A stretch of DNA of 60,297 nucleotides from a virus: positions 1-60,297 of the IMG/VR virus record IMGVR_UViG_3300017941_000009; one strand, given 5' to 3'. The translations under genes and the position numbers were made by a program. The notes beneath the pieces were generated by a model that was given only the letters and a program-made list of their open reading frames with translations, did no database searches and had not been told where the DNA came from. Of this stretch, positions 22,245-30,123 are shown piece by piece. Position 1 is the first letter of the stretch, and every line of letters begins with the position of its first letter.

Positions 22245-22517
22245 GTGAGCGTCTACGTCGATCACGTGCGGAACTGGGGCTGGAGGCTGGGGCCGAACGC
22301 GCACCTGTTCGCGGACTCTCTCGAGGAGCTGCACGCCTTCGCCCGCACACTGGGACTGCGGAGCGACTGGTTCCAGAACCGACCGGACTTCCCGCACTAT
22401 GACTTGACGGGGAGGCGGCACGCTGCGGCGCTCCGTCATGGAGCCACGCTGGTCAGCAACCAGTTCGTGTTCGAGCGCCTGCAGGTCAACCGTGCAGCGC
22501 GAGAGGCAACGCCGTGA
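22245..22517 (+). CDS. DUF4031 protein, 90 aa
   Basis: The run VYVDHVRNWG, then HLFADSLEELHAFARTLGL, WFQNRPDFPHYDLTGRRHAAAL matches the DUF4031 family, a small conserved phage and bacterial protein of unknown role often encoded near nucleic-acid enzymes. Length is typical. GTG at 22245 is the first start after the minus-strand pair; a weak -10-like TACTAT lies just upstream. Confidence 0.8.
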   Translation: MSVYVDHVRNWGWRLGPNAHLFADSLEELHAFARTLGLRSDWFQNRPDFPHYDLTGRRHAAALRHGATLVSNQFVFERLQVNRAAREATP

Positions 22518-23245
22518 AGGTCTCGATCCTCCTCCCGGCCCATGAGCGGCCGGCGCTGCTGATGCAGGCGATCGCCAGTGCCAGCGCGCAGGAGTTCCTG
22601 GCTGACGAGTACGAGATCGTCGTCGTCCACGACGGCCTCGATGCCGACTGGCTGCCGGTCTCGGACTGGGGGCCTCCCGTGCTGCGCGTCCACGCGATCC
22701 CGCACAAGAGCCTCGGCGCCGCCATCAACGCCGCGGCAAACCTGGCGCGTGGCGACTACCTGACGGTCCTGCCGGACGACGACCTAATCCGGCCGCACAA
22801 GCTGCGCGTTCTGATGGCGGCGCTCGAGGCGCACCCCGAAGCAGATGGTGTGTACGCCCGGCCCCAGTACATCAACGGGGACGGCGAGCCGATCGAGACG
22901 CCCGCCCGGCTCCGCGAGTGGCTGCTCGAGCATCCAGTTGTCACGCCGGCGAGCTTCGCCAGGGACGGGTTGATGGTCCACGGGGTCGCGACAATGTACC
23001 GGCGCGCGGCGTGGCTCAGCACGGGCCCGTGGGATGAGACCCTGCCGACCGCAGAGGAGTGGGAGTGGCACGTGCGGTTCTTCTACACGGGACACACGCT
23101 GGTCGCGGTGGACGCCGTGACGGACTACTACCGGGTGCACGACGCGCAGAAGAGCCGGCGGAAGGCCCGCGGCCAACGCACGCGGCGGGAGGTCCTCGCC
23201 GGGATCCGCCGGCGCTATAGCCCCTGGCCCGAGCAGTACCGATGA
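22514..23245 (+). CDS. Glycosyltransferase family 2, 243 aa
   Basis: Classical GT-A fold: VSILLPAHERPALLMQAI at the start, EIVVVHDGLDADW (HDG motif, residues 39-41), GAAINAAANLARGDYLTVLPDDD (DDD at 88-90) and a C-terminal EEWEWHVRFFYTG in the acceptor region. Cytosolic and of normal length. GTG start overlaps DUF4031. It would add a single sugar; the acceptor is not shown. Confidence 0.88.
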   Translation: MKVSILLPAHERPALLMQAIASASAQEFLADEYEIVVVHDGLDADWLPVSDWGPPVLRVHAIPHKSLGAAINAAANLARGDYLTVLPDDDLIRPHKLRVLMAALEAHPEADGVYARPQYINGDGEPIETPARLREWLLEHPVVTPASFARDGLMVHGVATMYRRAAWLSTGPWDETLPTAEEWEWHVRFFYTGHTLVAVDAVTDYYRVHDAQKSRRKARGQRTRREVLAGIRRRYSPWPEQYR

Positions 23246-23754
23246 ATCAGCTTGTGTACCGCGACGAGAACCTCGAGCTCTGGCACGGCCATGCGGCCGA
23301 TTACGAGGGGCGGCGGCCAGACCTCATCTTCACGAATCCCCAGGCGTGGCTGCCGAAGACCTTCTCGGGTGTGCCGATGCTGCTGCACCAGCGACTGTGC
23401 CGCAAGAGGGCTTTGGCGCGCTGGGCGCACGTCCACGAGCGCGACCTCCATCTCATCAGCCTGTGGAACAATGGGCGTGAGGCGTTCTGGACCGTGAACA
23501 TCGAGGTGCCGTGCTGGGTGGAGCTCGGCCGGTATGTCCCGGACCCGCCCGGCCGGTGGCCACTGGGCCTCGCGGACAGCCTGCTGGAGGTCTACGGTAC
23601 GGTGGGTGGCTTACTCTGGGACGGGTTCATGGGCCGTGGCACGGGAGCCAAGGCGGCACTCGGCGCGGGGATGTACTACGTGGGCATCGAGTGCCGGTCG
23701 GAAGCCATCGAACTGGCACGGGCCTATCTCCACCTCGCTCCGGCGGGCGTGTGA
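23242..23754 (+). CDS. DNA methyltransferase-like protein with altered motif IV, 170 aa
   Basis: The circular order of an N4-cytosine/N6-adenine beta-class enzyme can be seen: a start like LVYRDENLELWHGHAADY, motif IV position DLIFTNPQAWLP (about residues 27-38), and C-terminal motif I, WDGFMGRGTGAKAALGAG, then YYVGIECRSEAIELARAYL. Active enzymes carry (D/N/S)PP(Y/F/W); here it reads NPQA. The protein is short and lacks an obvious target-recognition domain. Either a degenerate enzyme or one with a new substrate. Confidence 0.6.
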   Translation: MNQLVYRDENLELWHGHAADYEGRRPDLIFTNPQAWLPKTFSGVPMLLHQRLCRKRALARWAHVHERDLHLISLWNNGREAFWTVNIEVPCWVELGRYVPDPPGRWPLGLADSLLEVYGTVGGLLWDGFMGRGTGAKAALGAGMYYVGIECRSEAIELARAYLHLAPAGV

Positions 23755-25538
23755 AGCCGCCACCGAGTCCGTGGGAGGACCGGCACCCCGAGGGGCTGGT
23801 CCTTCGGCCTTGGCGGCCGGCGCCAGAGCCCCGGACGCTCGTCTCCTGCACCATCCTGCGCTCGCGGGACGTCCCGCTCTGGCTCGAGCGGGCGCCGAGC
23901 TGGCGACCGGGGGTGGACCGCTCGATCGTGGTCCTGGGGTCGTGGAGCGAGAAGGAGCCCTCTGCGGTAATCGAAGGTGCCTCGAAGCAGCTCACCGCGC
24001 TGGGCGTGAAGGTGATCCTGCCTCCCGCCGGAGGCTGGCCGGACCAGATCGCCAAGCGATCGGCCTACTTCGCCCGGCTGTCCCCTGGAGAGGTCGCCTT
24101 CATCGTCGATGCGGACGAAGAGCTCGTAGAAGGGCCCGAGGCGCTGCGCCAGGCGGCCGCGGGGGCGTTTGACGTGGGGTGGCTGACCATCGAGGCCCAC
24201 CCGCGGTACGAGCGCGTCTACGGGCAGCCCAGGCTCTTCCTGGTGCCTCCGGAGGGATTGCTCTATCGGGAGCGCCATCACTGGGTATTCACTACCGACG
24301 GCCGGCTGGTGGCGGGCCACAGCTACGGGGGAACCGGCTGGCTGCACGAGCGGGTGCCGCTCACCCTCATCAACCAGGGCGGGAAGCGCCTGCTGGCGCA
24401 CCGGCGGCAAGTGCAGAAGGAGCAGCAGTTCAAGCACTCCGCGTTGGACAGCGGGGCGGACAAGATCGAGCCGTTGTTCATCGCCCAGGTGATGCGGTAC
24501 GACGCGGGGCTGGCCGCCTACCGGCTGCACAGTGCGATCAACTCCACGACGCGAGAGCGCAGCCTGATGCTGTGCGAGGCGGGGAACAACCCCCTCGCCG
24601 GGCCGCTGCAGTACGACCTCGCCGACCGCAGTCTGGCGCGGGGGATCATGGCCGGCGCCGACATCCTGCACTGTCACCTCGACTACACCGGCCTCGCTGC
24701 CGTGGGCGGCCATCCCGACCAGCCGGTGATCATCCACCATCATGGCACGATGTACCGCCGGGATCCCGAGCGGGCGGACCTGCTCGACCGGCGGGCGGCG
24801 CTGCGGCTCGCCAGCACGATGAACCTCCTGCTGCTCGACAAGACCGGCACGCTCCAGTGGCTGCCGAACCCCGTGCCCGTGGCGCTCTACCGCCGAATGG
24901 CAGCCGCGGCGCACGCCGAGCGCCAGGGCCTCGCGCACGAAGTGTGGATCGCGCACTCGCCCAGCAAGCCGAAGCTGAAAGGCACAGGCGAACTCCTGGC
25001 CGTTGTGGAACGCCTGCGGAAGAAGCGTCTCAAGGTGCGGCTGCAGCTCACGATGGGCGTGCCGCACGCCCAAGCACTGTGGACGAAGGCGGCGTGCGAC
25101 CTGTGCTTCGATAGCTTCTGGCTGGGGATCCAGGTCTCGGGGCTCGAGGCGGCAGCGATGGGCCAGCCGGTGCTCGCCGGCGATCAGGACACCGCCGACG
25201 AGTACGTGCGGCGCGTGGGGTCCCTGCCGTACACCTTCGTCACGCCGGAGACGCTGGAGGAGGTCCTCGAGCGGCTGGTCGTGGACGCGGACCACCGGGC
25301 GGAGGAGGCGGCGCGCGTCGGCGCCTATGTGCTGCAGTACCACGACGAGCCGGCGGTCGCACGACGCTACCTCGAGCTCGTGCGCGCAGCGCTGGCCGGG
25401 CAGTGGCGGCGTCGGCTGCGGGACGCCGTGGACACCGAGCGCAAAGTGCTGGCGAAGGCACTGCGGCAGGACGTGAAGACGGATGTGCAGGTCGTCGGTA
25501 CGGACTTCCGCTTGGGCCCGCGCGTGCGATCGCTGTAA
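23751..25538 (+). CDS. Two-domain glycosyltransferase (GT-A plus GT-B), 595 aa
   Basis: The N-terminal domain (about residues 25-230) looks like a GT2-type GT-A enzyme: TLVSCTILRSRDVPLWLERA, and FIVDADEELVEGPEALR with the acidic metal site near residue 118. The C-terminal domain (about 270-560) looks like GT4/GT-B: ADILHCHLDYTGL, HHHGTMYRRD, NPVPVALYRRM, and SGLEAAAMGQPVLAGD near residue 462. The start is GTG at 23751, overlapping the previous stop; an open frame continues upstream but over the methyltransferase gene. Two transferase activities in one chain suggest sequential building of a glycan. Confidence 0.75.
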   Translation: MKPPPSPWEDRHPEGLVLRPWRPAPEPRTLVSCTILRSRDVPLWLERAPSWRPGVDRSIVVLGSWSEKEPSAVIEGASKQLTALGVKVILPPAGGWPDQIAKRSAYFARLSPGEVAFIVDADEELVEGPEALRQAAAGAFDVGWLTIEAHPRYERVYGQPRLFLVPPEGLLYRERHHWVFTTDGRLVAGHSYGGTGWLHERVPLTLINQGGKRLLAHRRQVQKEQQFKHSALDSGADKIEPLFIAQVMRYDAGLAAYRLHSAINSTTRERSLMLCEAGNNPLAGPLQYDLADRSLARGIMAGADILHCHLDYTGLAAVGGHPDQPVIIHHHGTMYRRDPERADLLDRRAALRLASTMNLLLLDKTGTLQWLPNPVPVALYRRMAAAAHAERQGLAHEVWIAHSPSKPKLKGTGELLAVVERLRKKRLKVRLQLTMGVPHAQALWTKAACDLCFDSFWLGIQVSGLEAAAMGQPVLAGDQDTADEYVRRVGSLPYTFVTPETLEEVLERLVVDADHRAEEAARVGAYVLQYHDEPAVARRYLELVRAALAGQWRRRLRDAVDTERKVLAKALRQDVKTDVQVVGTDFRLGPRVRSL

Positions 25539-25545
25539 CGGTGAC

Positions 25546-25574
25546 TTGATACGGTTCCGCGGGACCCGTACCGT
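25546..25574 (+). promoter_or_regulatory. Candidate promoter for the adaptor/tail unit
   Basis: TTGATA (25546-25551), 17-base spacer, TACCGT (25569-25574). The spacer contains a near-palindrome (GGTTCCGCGGGACC). It lies in the first true gap after a long run of overlapping genes. Confidence 0.4.
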
Positions 25575-25595
25575 AGACTCCACGAAGGGGGACGC

Positions 25596-26141
25596 ATGGC
25601 CGGACGGAACGGTGGACGACTGTGGTTGCCGCACGGGGTGGGGCACACACCCCAGCCGGGAGACGAGGGGCACGCCGCGGATCTCCGCGACGTGATGACG
25701 ATCGAGGAGTGGCTGGCAAAGCCGGAGACGCTCGTCACGCGGCGCGAAGCGGCCGCCTTCTGTGAAGCGGTCATCCAGGACCAGGTGCGCGCGGTCTGCC
25801 AGTACGTGGTGGACCACAACAACGCGAAGATCGAGCGGTTCGTCATCTGTACGATCGGCGAGCGCATCCTCGACTACCACGCGCAGCGCTGGTATCGCCG
25901 GCTGTGGCGGTGGATTGCTACCTTCGGGCATCGGCCGATGATGGCACCCGTTCGGGAATCGGCTAGCAGCCTCGCGCAGCACCTCGCCGCAGGAGAACCC
26001 GGCGGCGTGCGGGACGTGCAGTCCCGCATTGCGGAGATTGACCGCCTGCTGGAGGCGGGTGATGCGGGCGAGGAGATGGGGCGGCTCCTCGATGAGCGGC
26101 GCTTGCTCGAAGACCAGCTACCCAAGAGCGCACCCGAATGA
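25596..26141 (+). CDS. Hypothetical protein with C-terminal coiled coil, 181 aa
   Basis: ATG at 25596 follows a purine-rich ribosome site (GAAGGGGG). The middle (FCEAVIQDQVRAVCQYVVDHNNAKIE) is helical, and the last 45 residues form a coiled coil (RIAEIDRLLEAG, RLLDERRLLEDQL). No family recognised. First gene of the structural block; possibly virion-associated. Confidence 0.6.
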   Translation: MAGRNGGRLWLPHGVGHTPQPGDEGHAADLRDVMTIEEWLAKPETLVTRREAAAFCEAVIQDQVRAVCQYVVDHNNAKIERFVICTIGERILDYHAQRWYRRLWRWIATFGHRPMMAPVRESASSLAQHLAAGEPGGVRDVQSRIAEIDRLLEAGDAGEEMGRLLDERRLLEDQLPKSAPE

Positions 26142-26488
26142 CCAGCGCCGTGGTGAACGTCCTCATCGTGGCGTTCGTCGGCTGGATCCTCGCGGCGCTG
26201 ATGGTCGGGCTCTGGCTCGGTGAGCGTGGCCGGCGCGCCGCGGCTGAGCGGCTGGTGGTGTACGGCAGTCCGGATGCAGGTGCAGGGACGCAGCCGGTCA
26301 GCCGGGCCCCCTCGAAGGAGGCGGAGGATCGCCTCAGGGACGTGGAGTTCGAGTTCTCGGAGGAGACGGTCAGTCGGGCGATGGCGGACCTCAAGGTCGC
26401 CGCTGATGCCCAGGGTCTCACCGTCAGCGAGGACCAGCTCCGCAACGAAGCGCTGCGGCTGCTGGGCGGGCAGAGCGTAGACGAGTAG
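26138..26488 (+). CDS. Membrane-anchored hypothetical protein, 116 aa
   Basis: One N-terminal membrane segment (about residues 5-27, VNVLIVAFVGWILAALMVGL) followed by a charged cytoplasmic part that ends in two helices. ATG overlaps the upstream stop. Function unknown. Confidence 0.6.
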   Translation: MTSAVVNVLIVAFVGWILAALMVGLWLGERGRRAAAERLVVYGSPDAGAGTQPVSRAPSKEAEDRLRDVEFEFSEETVSRAMADLKVAADAQGLTVSEDQLRNEALRLLGGQSVDE

Positions 26489-26503
26489 TCGCGTGCCGAC
26501 ATA

Positions 26504-26522
26504 GCCCCGCCGAGTCGGCGGG
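26504..26522. terminator. Hairpin 1 of the repeated double-hairpin element, copy A
   Basis: CCCCGCCGA and TCGGCGGGG pair around one central base (in practice an 8-bp stem with a short loop). No T-run. It is followed 18 bases later by the terminator at 26541-26583. The same two-hairpin layout recurs at 40995-41063. Confidence 0.65.
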
Positions 26523-26540
26523 GCCCGGAGAACCGACACG

Positions 26541-26583
26541 AAGGCCCGGTGTAGCCGCAACGCGCGCGGCGCACCGGGCCTTT
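26541..26583. terminator. Rho-independent-like terminator (copy A, hairpin 2)
   Basis: Perfect 11-bp arms AAGGCCCGGTG and CACCGGGCCTT with a 20-base loop, ending in TTT. The stem is strong, the T-run short. It separates the cassette before it from the adaptor and tail genes after it. Confidence 0.65.
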
Positions 26584-26604
26584 GGACGTTGGGGGAGAAC
26601 GGCG

Positions 26605-27333
26605 ATGCCAGTTACCACGACCCCGATGAATATCATCACGGCGGCGTACAACTACAGCTCGAAGAACAAGCCGGGGACGATCGCCACGGAGGCGACCGAG
26701 CTCCTGCAGCTCGTGATCCGGCGCTTGCGGCGCCTGTACGCGCTGGCGCCGCGCATCAACTACACCTACTTCGCGGGCTTCGCGGAGGTGGATGCCAACG
26801 CCGAGAGCGGCGGGCCGGAGGATGAGGGCTGGGAGCGGCCCCAGGAAGCGGAGTCCGTCTTCCGCATCGAGCGCACCAGTCACACCGTGGGTGGTCAGGG
26901 CAAGCCGCGCGACGAGGTGAAGATCGTCGGCTACGACGACGTGAAGGCCGAGGAGGGATACGGCTGCGTGTTCCGCATGGGCCAGACGTACTTCTCAGCC
27001 GGCAATCCCCTCGATCCGACCGGCGGGCAGCTCCGCATCTTCTTCAGCCGGCGGCCGACCGATCCTACGACCGTCAACGACCCGCTTGACGTGCAGTGGA
27101 CCGAGCAGTTCAACGACCTACTGATACTCGATGTGGCGGCGTACCTCGCGGCGAAAGATGGCCGGGACGCCGAGGCGGCGAGCCTGCGCGCGGAGCGCAA
27201 GGAGTGGCTGCAGCAGTTCGTGATGTTCCTCGAGCACTGCGAGGCCAACGAGGTGCGGCGGCTGGCCAATGTGCGGCGCTTCAACACGAACACCCTGGTG
27301 CCGCTGACCACCTTCCTGCCCGCGGCCGGGTAA
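26605..27333 (+). CDS. Structural adaptor-like protein 1, 242 aa
   Basis: Its central block has a beta strand LRIFFSRRP, followed by a helix WTEQFNDLLILDVAAYLAAK and a charged C-terminal helix. The same layout (VYYSHRP... ELLVLDLARWLLRKA; RFLYVAEP... TLVAYLALKMA) is found in the next gene and in 45310-45972. The pattern resembles head-tail adaptor proteins of podoviruses. The N-terminus (MPVTTTPMNIITAAYNYSSK) suggests a virion protein. ATG at 26605 follows the terminator by about 20 bases. Confidence 0.55.
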   Translation: MPVTTTPMNIITAAYNYSSKNKPGTIATEATELLQLVIRRLRRLYALAPRINYTYFAGFAEVDANAESGGPEDEGWERPQEAESVFRIERTSHTVGGQGKPRDEVKIVGYDDVKAEEGYGCVFRMGQTYFSAGNPLDPTGGQLRIFFSRRPTDPTTVNDPLDVQWTEQFNDLLILDVAAYLAAKDGRDAEAASLRAERKEWLQQFVMFLEHCEANEVRRLANVRRFNTNTLVPLTTFLPAAG

Positions 27334-27342
27334 GGGGCACCG

Positions 27343-28056
27343 ATGAGCACCACTGTTGAAGACATCGCCATCCAGGCCCTGGCCCGCTGCGCGGAGTTCG
27401 GGGGCAGCTATCCGACGACGCGGTCGGTGATGTACCGCCGGGTCGGCGCGCGGCAGCAGGCACTCTACGCGGCCGCCGCGCGCGCCAACCCCGAGTATTT
27501 CGGCGCCGAGGCCATCGGCACACTGGATGCGCAGAAAGCCATCAGCTTGGCGTCGTTGGGCGACCCGGCCGCCGGGGATCCGGTGCCGAACATGGAGCTC
27601 ATCTCGAAGATCGAGGTCGCGGTCTCCAGTGGCGCGGGCGCGCTGCCGGTCGGCACCGAGATCCACGTCGTGCCCATCACCGATGCCATGAACGCCGCTC
27701 TGCCGCCGCGGGTCACGTTCCGCGGTGGGGTCATCGCCCAAGTGGGCACGGACCTCGCGACAGTTACGAAGATCAATGTCTACTACTCGCACCGACCCTT
27801 CAACCTGCGGCCCACGGACAAGGCGGCCCTCATTGAATTGCCGGAGTCCTTCCACGAGCTCCTGGTGCTGGACCTGGCGCGCTGGTTGCTGCGGAAGGCC
27901 AGCTCGGTGACGAAGGAAGTGCGCGAGGTGGCGCTGGCCGCCCTCGAGGCGGAGGAGAAGGAGGAGTTGGTCAACTTCCTCGCCACCGTGCAGGCGTTCA
28001 CCAGCGCGGTGGAGCGCGGGAGGTTCTCTCGGACGCAGGGTTCCACGCGCCAATAG
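27343..28056 (+). CDS. Structural adaptor-like protein 2, 237 aa
   Basis: Paralogue of the preceding gene: KINVYYSHRPFNLRP, then ELPESFHELLVLDLARWLLR, then a long charged helix (REVALAALEAEEKEELVNFL). The N-terminal half contains beta strands (GTEIHVVPIT; RVTFRGGVI). It probably forms part of the connector or tail hub. ATG at 27343 after AAGGGG. Confidence 0.55.
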   Translation: MSTTVEDIAIQALARCAEFGGSYPTTRSVMYRRVGARQQALYAAAARANPEYFGAEAIGTLDAQKAISLASLGDPAAGDPVPNMELISKIEVAVSSGAGALPVGTEIHVVPITDAMNAALPPRVTFRGGVIAQVGTDLATVTKINVYYSHRPFNLRPTDKAALIELPESFHELLVLDLARWLLRKASSVTKEVREVALAALEAEEKEELVNFLATVQAFTSAVERGRFSRTQGSTRQ

Positions 28057-28065
28057 GAGGCTCGG

Positions 28066-28458
28066 ATGGCAGTCAAGACGGCGCTACTCGCGCGCAGTGC
28101 AGCGGTCACAGCCCTCATCGCCTACATCGGCGCCGGTGGCAAGCTCACGCTCTACGATGGCGCGGTGCCGACGGATGCTGATACGGCGCTCGGGGGCGGG
28201 AACCACGCGCTCGTGACCTTCACGGTTCCCTCGTGGTCGGTGAGCGGGGATACGGCAACGGCCGCAGCCATCGCGGCGGCGGTCGCCATTGCGAGCGGCG
28301 TGGCCGCCTTCTTCCGGCAGTACCAGGCGGACGGCGTCACCTGCGGATTCCAGGGTACGGTCGGCACGGCAGGGGCGGACTGCCTCATCAACGACACGAC
28401 CATCGTGTCGGGCGCCGCGGTGTCGATGCTCGCGGCCGACTACCAGCTTCCGGCGTAA
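28066..28458 (+). CDS. Small tail-associated protein, 130 aa
   Basis: Ala/Val/Thr-rich beta protein with LTLYDGAVPTDADTALGG near residue 27 and no charged core, the pattern of small tail-tip or fibre-linked proteins. ATG at 28066 has a good ribosome site (AGGAGG). It lies between adaptor and tail protein genes. Confidence 0.6.
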   Translation: MAVKTALLARSAAVTALIAYIGAGGKLTLYDGAVPTDADTALGGGNHALVTFTVPSWSVSGDTATAAAIAAAVAIASGVAAFFRQYQADGVTCGFQGTVGTAGADCLINDTTIVSGAAVSMLAADYQLPA

Positions 28459-28467
28459 CGAGGAACC

Positions 28468-30123
28468 GTGGCCGACCGCGCGCCCTACCTCAGCCCCTCC
28501 ATCGTGCACGTGGGGATGAGCAAGTCCTCTCCTGTGAGGCAGGTGCGGATCTACTTCTGGGCGGTGGGCATCGGGCCGGCGTTCGCGGGTTCTGGCCTGA
28601 TGGCATACACGGAGCTGCTGACCAACCTTGCGGCGGCGTACTCGATCGGACTGGGAACGGCATCCTGCGGGTGGCCCGCCTACAATGGCATCACGGGGGA
28701 TGATCCCGGCGCGGCGGAGATTGATGGCTACAACTACCTCGTGGTCACGCTCACGCCGACTGGCGGCAGGGATGTCACGGACGGGAGCATCATCATCAAC
28801 ACGCCGCTCGGCACGGCGGTCATCTACATCCACGGCTTCACCGAGTCGTCGCTCATCTACGATCGGTTCATCGATGCCGACGCCACGGCGCTCAAGGACC
28901 ACACACCGGACACGGCGCCTGCGGGCGACCTCGTCGGCTACCAGGGCCAGCTCGGCAATCAGTCTGCCATCTACGGCGACGACCTCTATCCGGGCTGTTG
29001 CACCGGCAACTTCTATCGGGGGCGCCTCTACTCCGCGCTCCACGATGCGTACTGCTCCTATGTCGATGTGAGCCGGGGCGACCACGATGGCGTGGCCGTC
29101 TCGCAGGGCGTCACGATCCGCGACAGCCGCGTGGCCGGGGTGACGGACGGCGGCGAGGAAACCATCCAGTTCTACTTCGCCCACAAGGATGCCACGCACG
29201 TCTGGCTCAACTGGGAGCAGCGCAAGGACGGTACGGTCTACCAGCACGACTACAACTTCGCCTCCATCGCCCTGGCCCCCAATGCCCAGGCGCGACTCCT
29301 CGCGCACATCAAAGGGGACCAACTCCGGCTCTACACCGGGGATGCGGGAGGCGGGAACTACGTCCTGCAGAAGACTGTGACGCTGGCCACGCCGTGGAAC
29401 GATGCCAGCCACCTGTACGCGGGGGTCGTGCAGCAGCACTACGACTCGACCAGCTACTACGGGAAGCTGCTGACCTTCGGGAGTTCGCAGCTTGCCTTCG
29501 TGGTGACGCCCTCCGGCGGGGCCCTCGGTCCGGGGCGGGATGTGCGCTTCGCCTCCGTGCTGGGCGCGCCGGCGCCGCCCGCGCAGCTCGGGTCCATCGA
29601 TGCCATCCCGAGCGGCTTCCCGTGCCAGGACCTCACCGCGACGGTCGCCTACGTCGAGGGCGCGGGCTGGCTGGCGGTCAGCCTCGGTGCAACCACCACG
29701 CCGGCCGGCTTCACGATGACGGTGGATCCGACGGGCCTCGCCATCGGACTCTATCACGCGACCATCACCTTGGACTCCCCGGATGCGGACTCCGATCCGG
29801 TTGTGGTGGATGTGGAGTATGAGATTATGGATGGGGCCACGCTGACGGCCTTGGCTGCCCCCGGGATGGCCGCCCTGCTCGGGGCATCCTACCACGGGGC
29901 CACGGTAGCGGTCGCCCGGCCCGGGGTCGTCGCGTTCGTCGGTGCCACCTTCCACGCGGTGCTCGCCGCCGTGGCGAGTGCGGGGCGGTCGGCACTCGAG
30001 GCGGAGAGGCCCATCTGGGCTCCGGTCACGGACGGGAACGGGGTCTGGATGCCCGGAGCTGGTGGGGCGGGATCATTCACGAAGCCGGCGGGTGCTGGCG
30101 GTTCCTGGTCGGGGGCGGCCTGA
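28468..30123 (+). CDS. Tail/receptor-binding protein with BACON-like domain, 551 aa
   Basis: Residues about 100-350 form a beta-rich globular region with many aromatic and Asp residues (FTESSLIYDRFIDADATAL; VWLNWEQRKDG), like a carbohydrate-binding jelly roll. Residues about 370-455 (WLAVSLGATTTPAGFTMTVD, then TGLAIGLYHATITLDSPDAD) follow the BACON pattern, a carbohydrate-associated domain known from crAss-like phages and Bacteroides proteins. The last 60 residues are Gly/Ala-rich. GTG start ten bases after the preceding stop. Confidence 0.6.
   Translation: MADRAPYLSPSIVHVGMSKSSPVRQVRIYFWAVGIGPAFAGSGLMAYTELLTNLAAAYSIGLGTASCGWPAYNGITGDDPGAAEIDGYNYLVVTLTPTGGRDVTDGSIIINTPLGTAVIYIHGFTESSLIYDRFIDADATALKDHTPDTAPAGDLVGYQGQLGNQSAIYGDDLYPGCCTGNFYRGRLYSALHDAYCSYVDVSRGDHDGVAVSQGVTIRDSRVAGVTDGGEETIQFYFAHKDATHVWLNWEQRKDGTVYQHDYNFASIALAPNAQARLLAHIKGDQLRLYTGDAGGGNYVLQKTVTLATPWNDASHLYAGVVQQHYDSTSYYGKLLTFGSSQLAFVVTPSGGALGPGRDVRFASVLGAPAPPAQLGSIDAIPSGFPCQDLTATVAYVEGAGWLAVSLGATTTPAGFTMTVDPTGLAIGLYHATITLDSPDADSDPVVVDVEYEIMDGATLTALAAPGMAALLGASYHGATVAVARPGVVAFVGATFHAVLAAVASAGRSALEAERPIWAPVTDGNGVWMPGAGGAGSFTKPAGAGGSWSGAA

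Noticed and set aside
23724-25982. Long open frame of about 750 codons antisense to the two-domain glycosyltransferase
   Set aside because: GC-rich DNA commonly gives long antisense frames. The translation is rich in Arg, His and Pro with no domain pattern, and the plus strand encodes a clear enzyme.
28084-29955. Antisense frame of about 620 codons over tail genes
   Set aside because: Runs across the boundary between two well-supported plus-strand genes and shows no domain.
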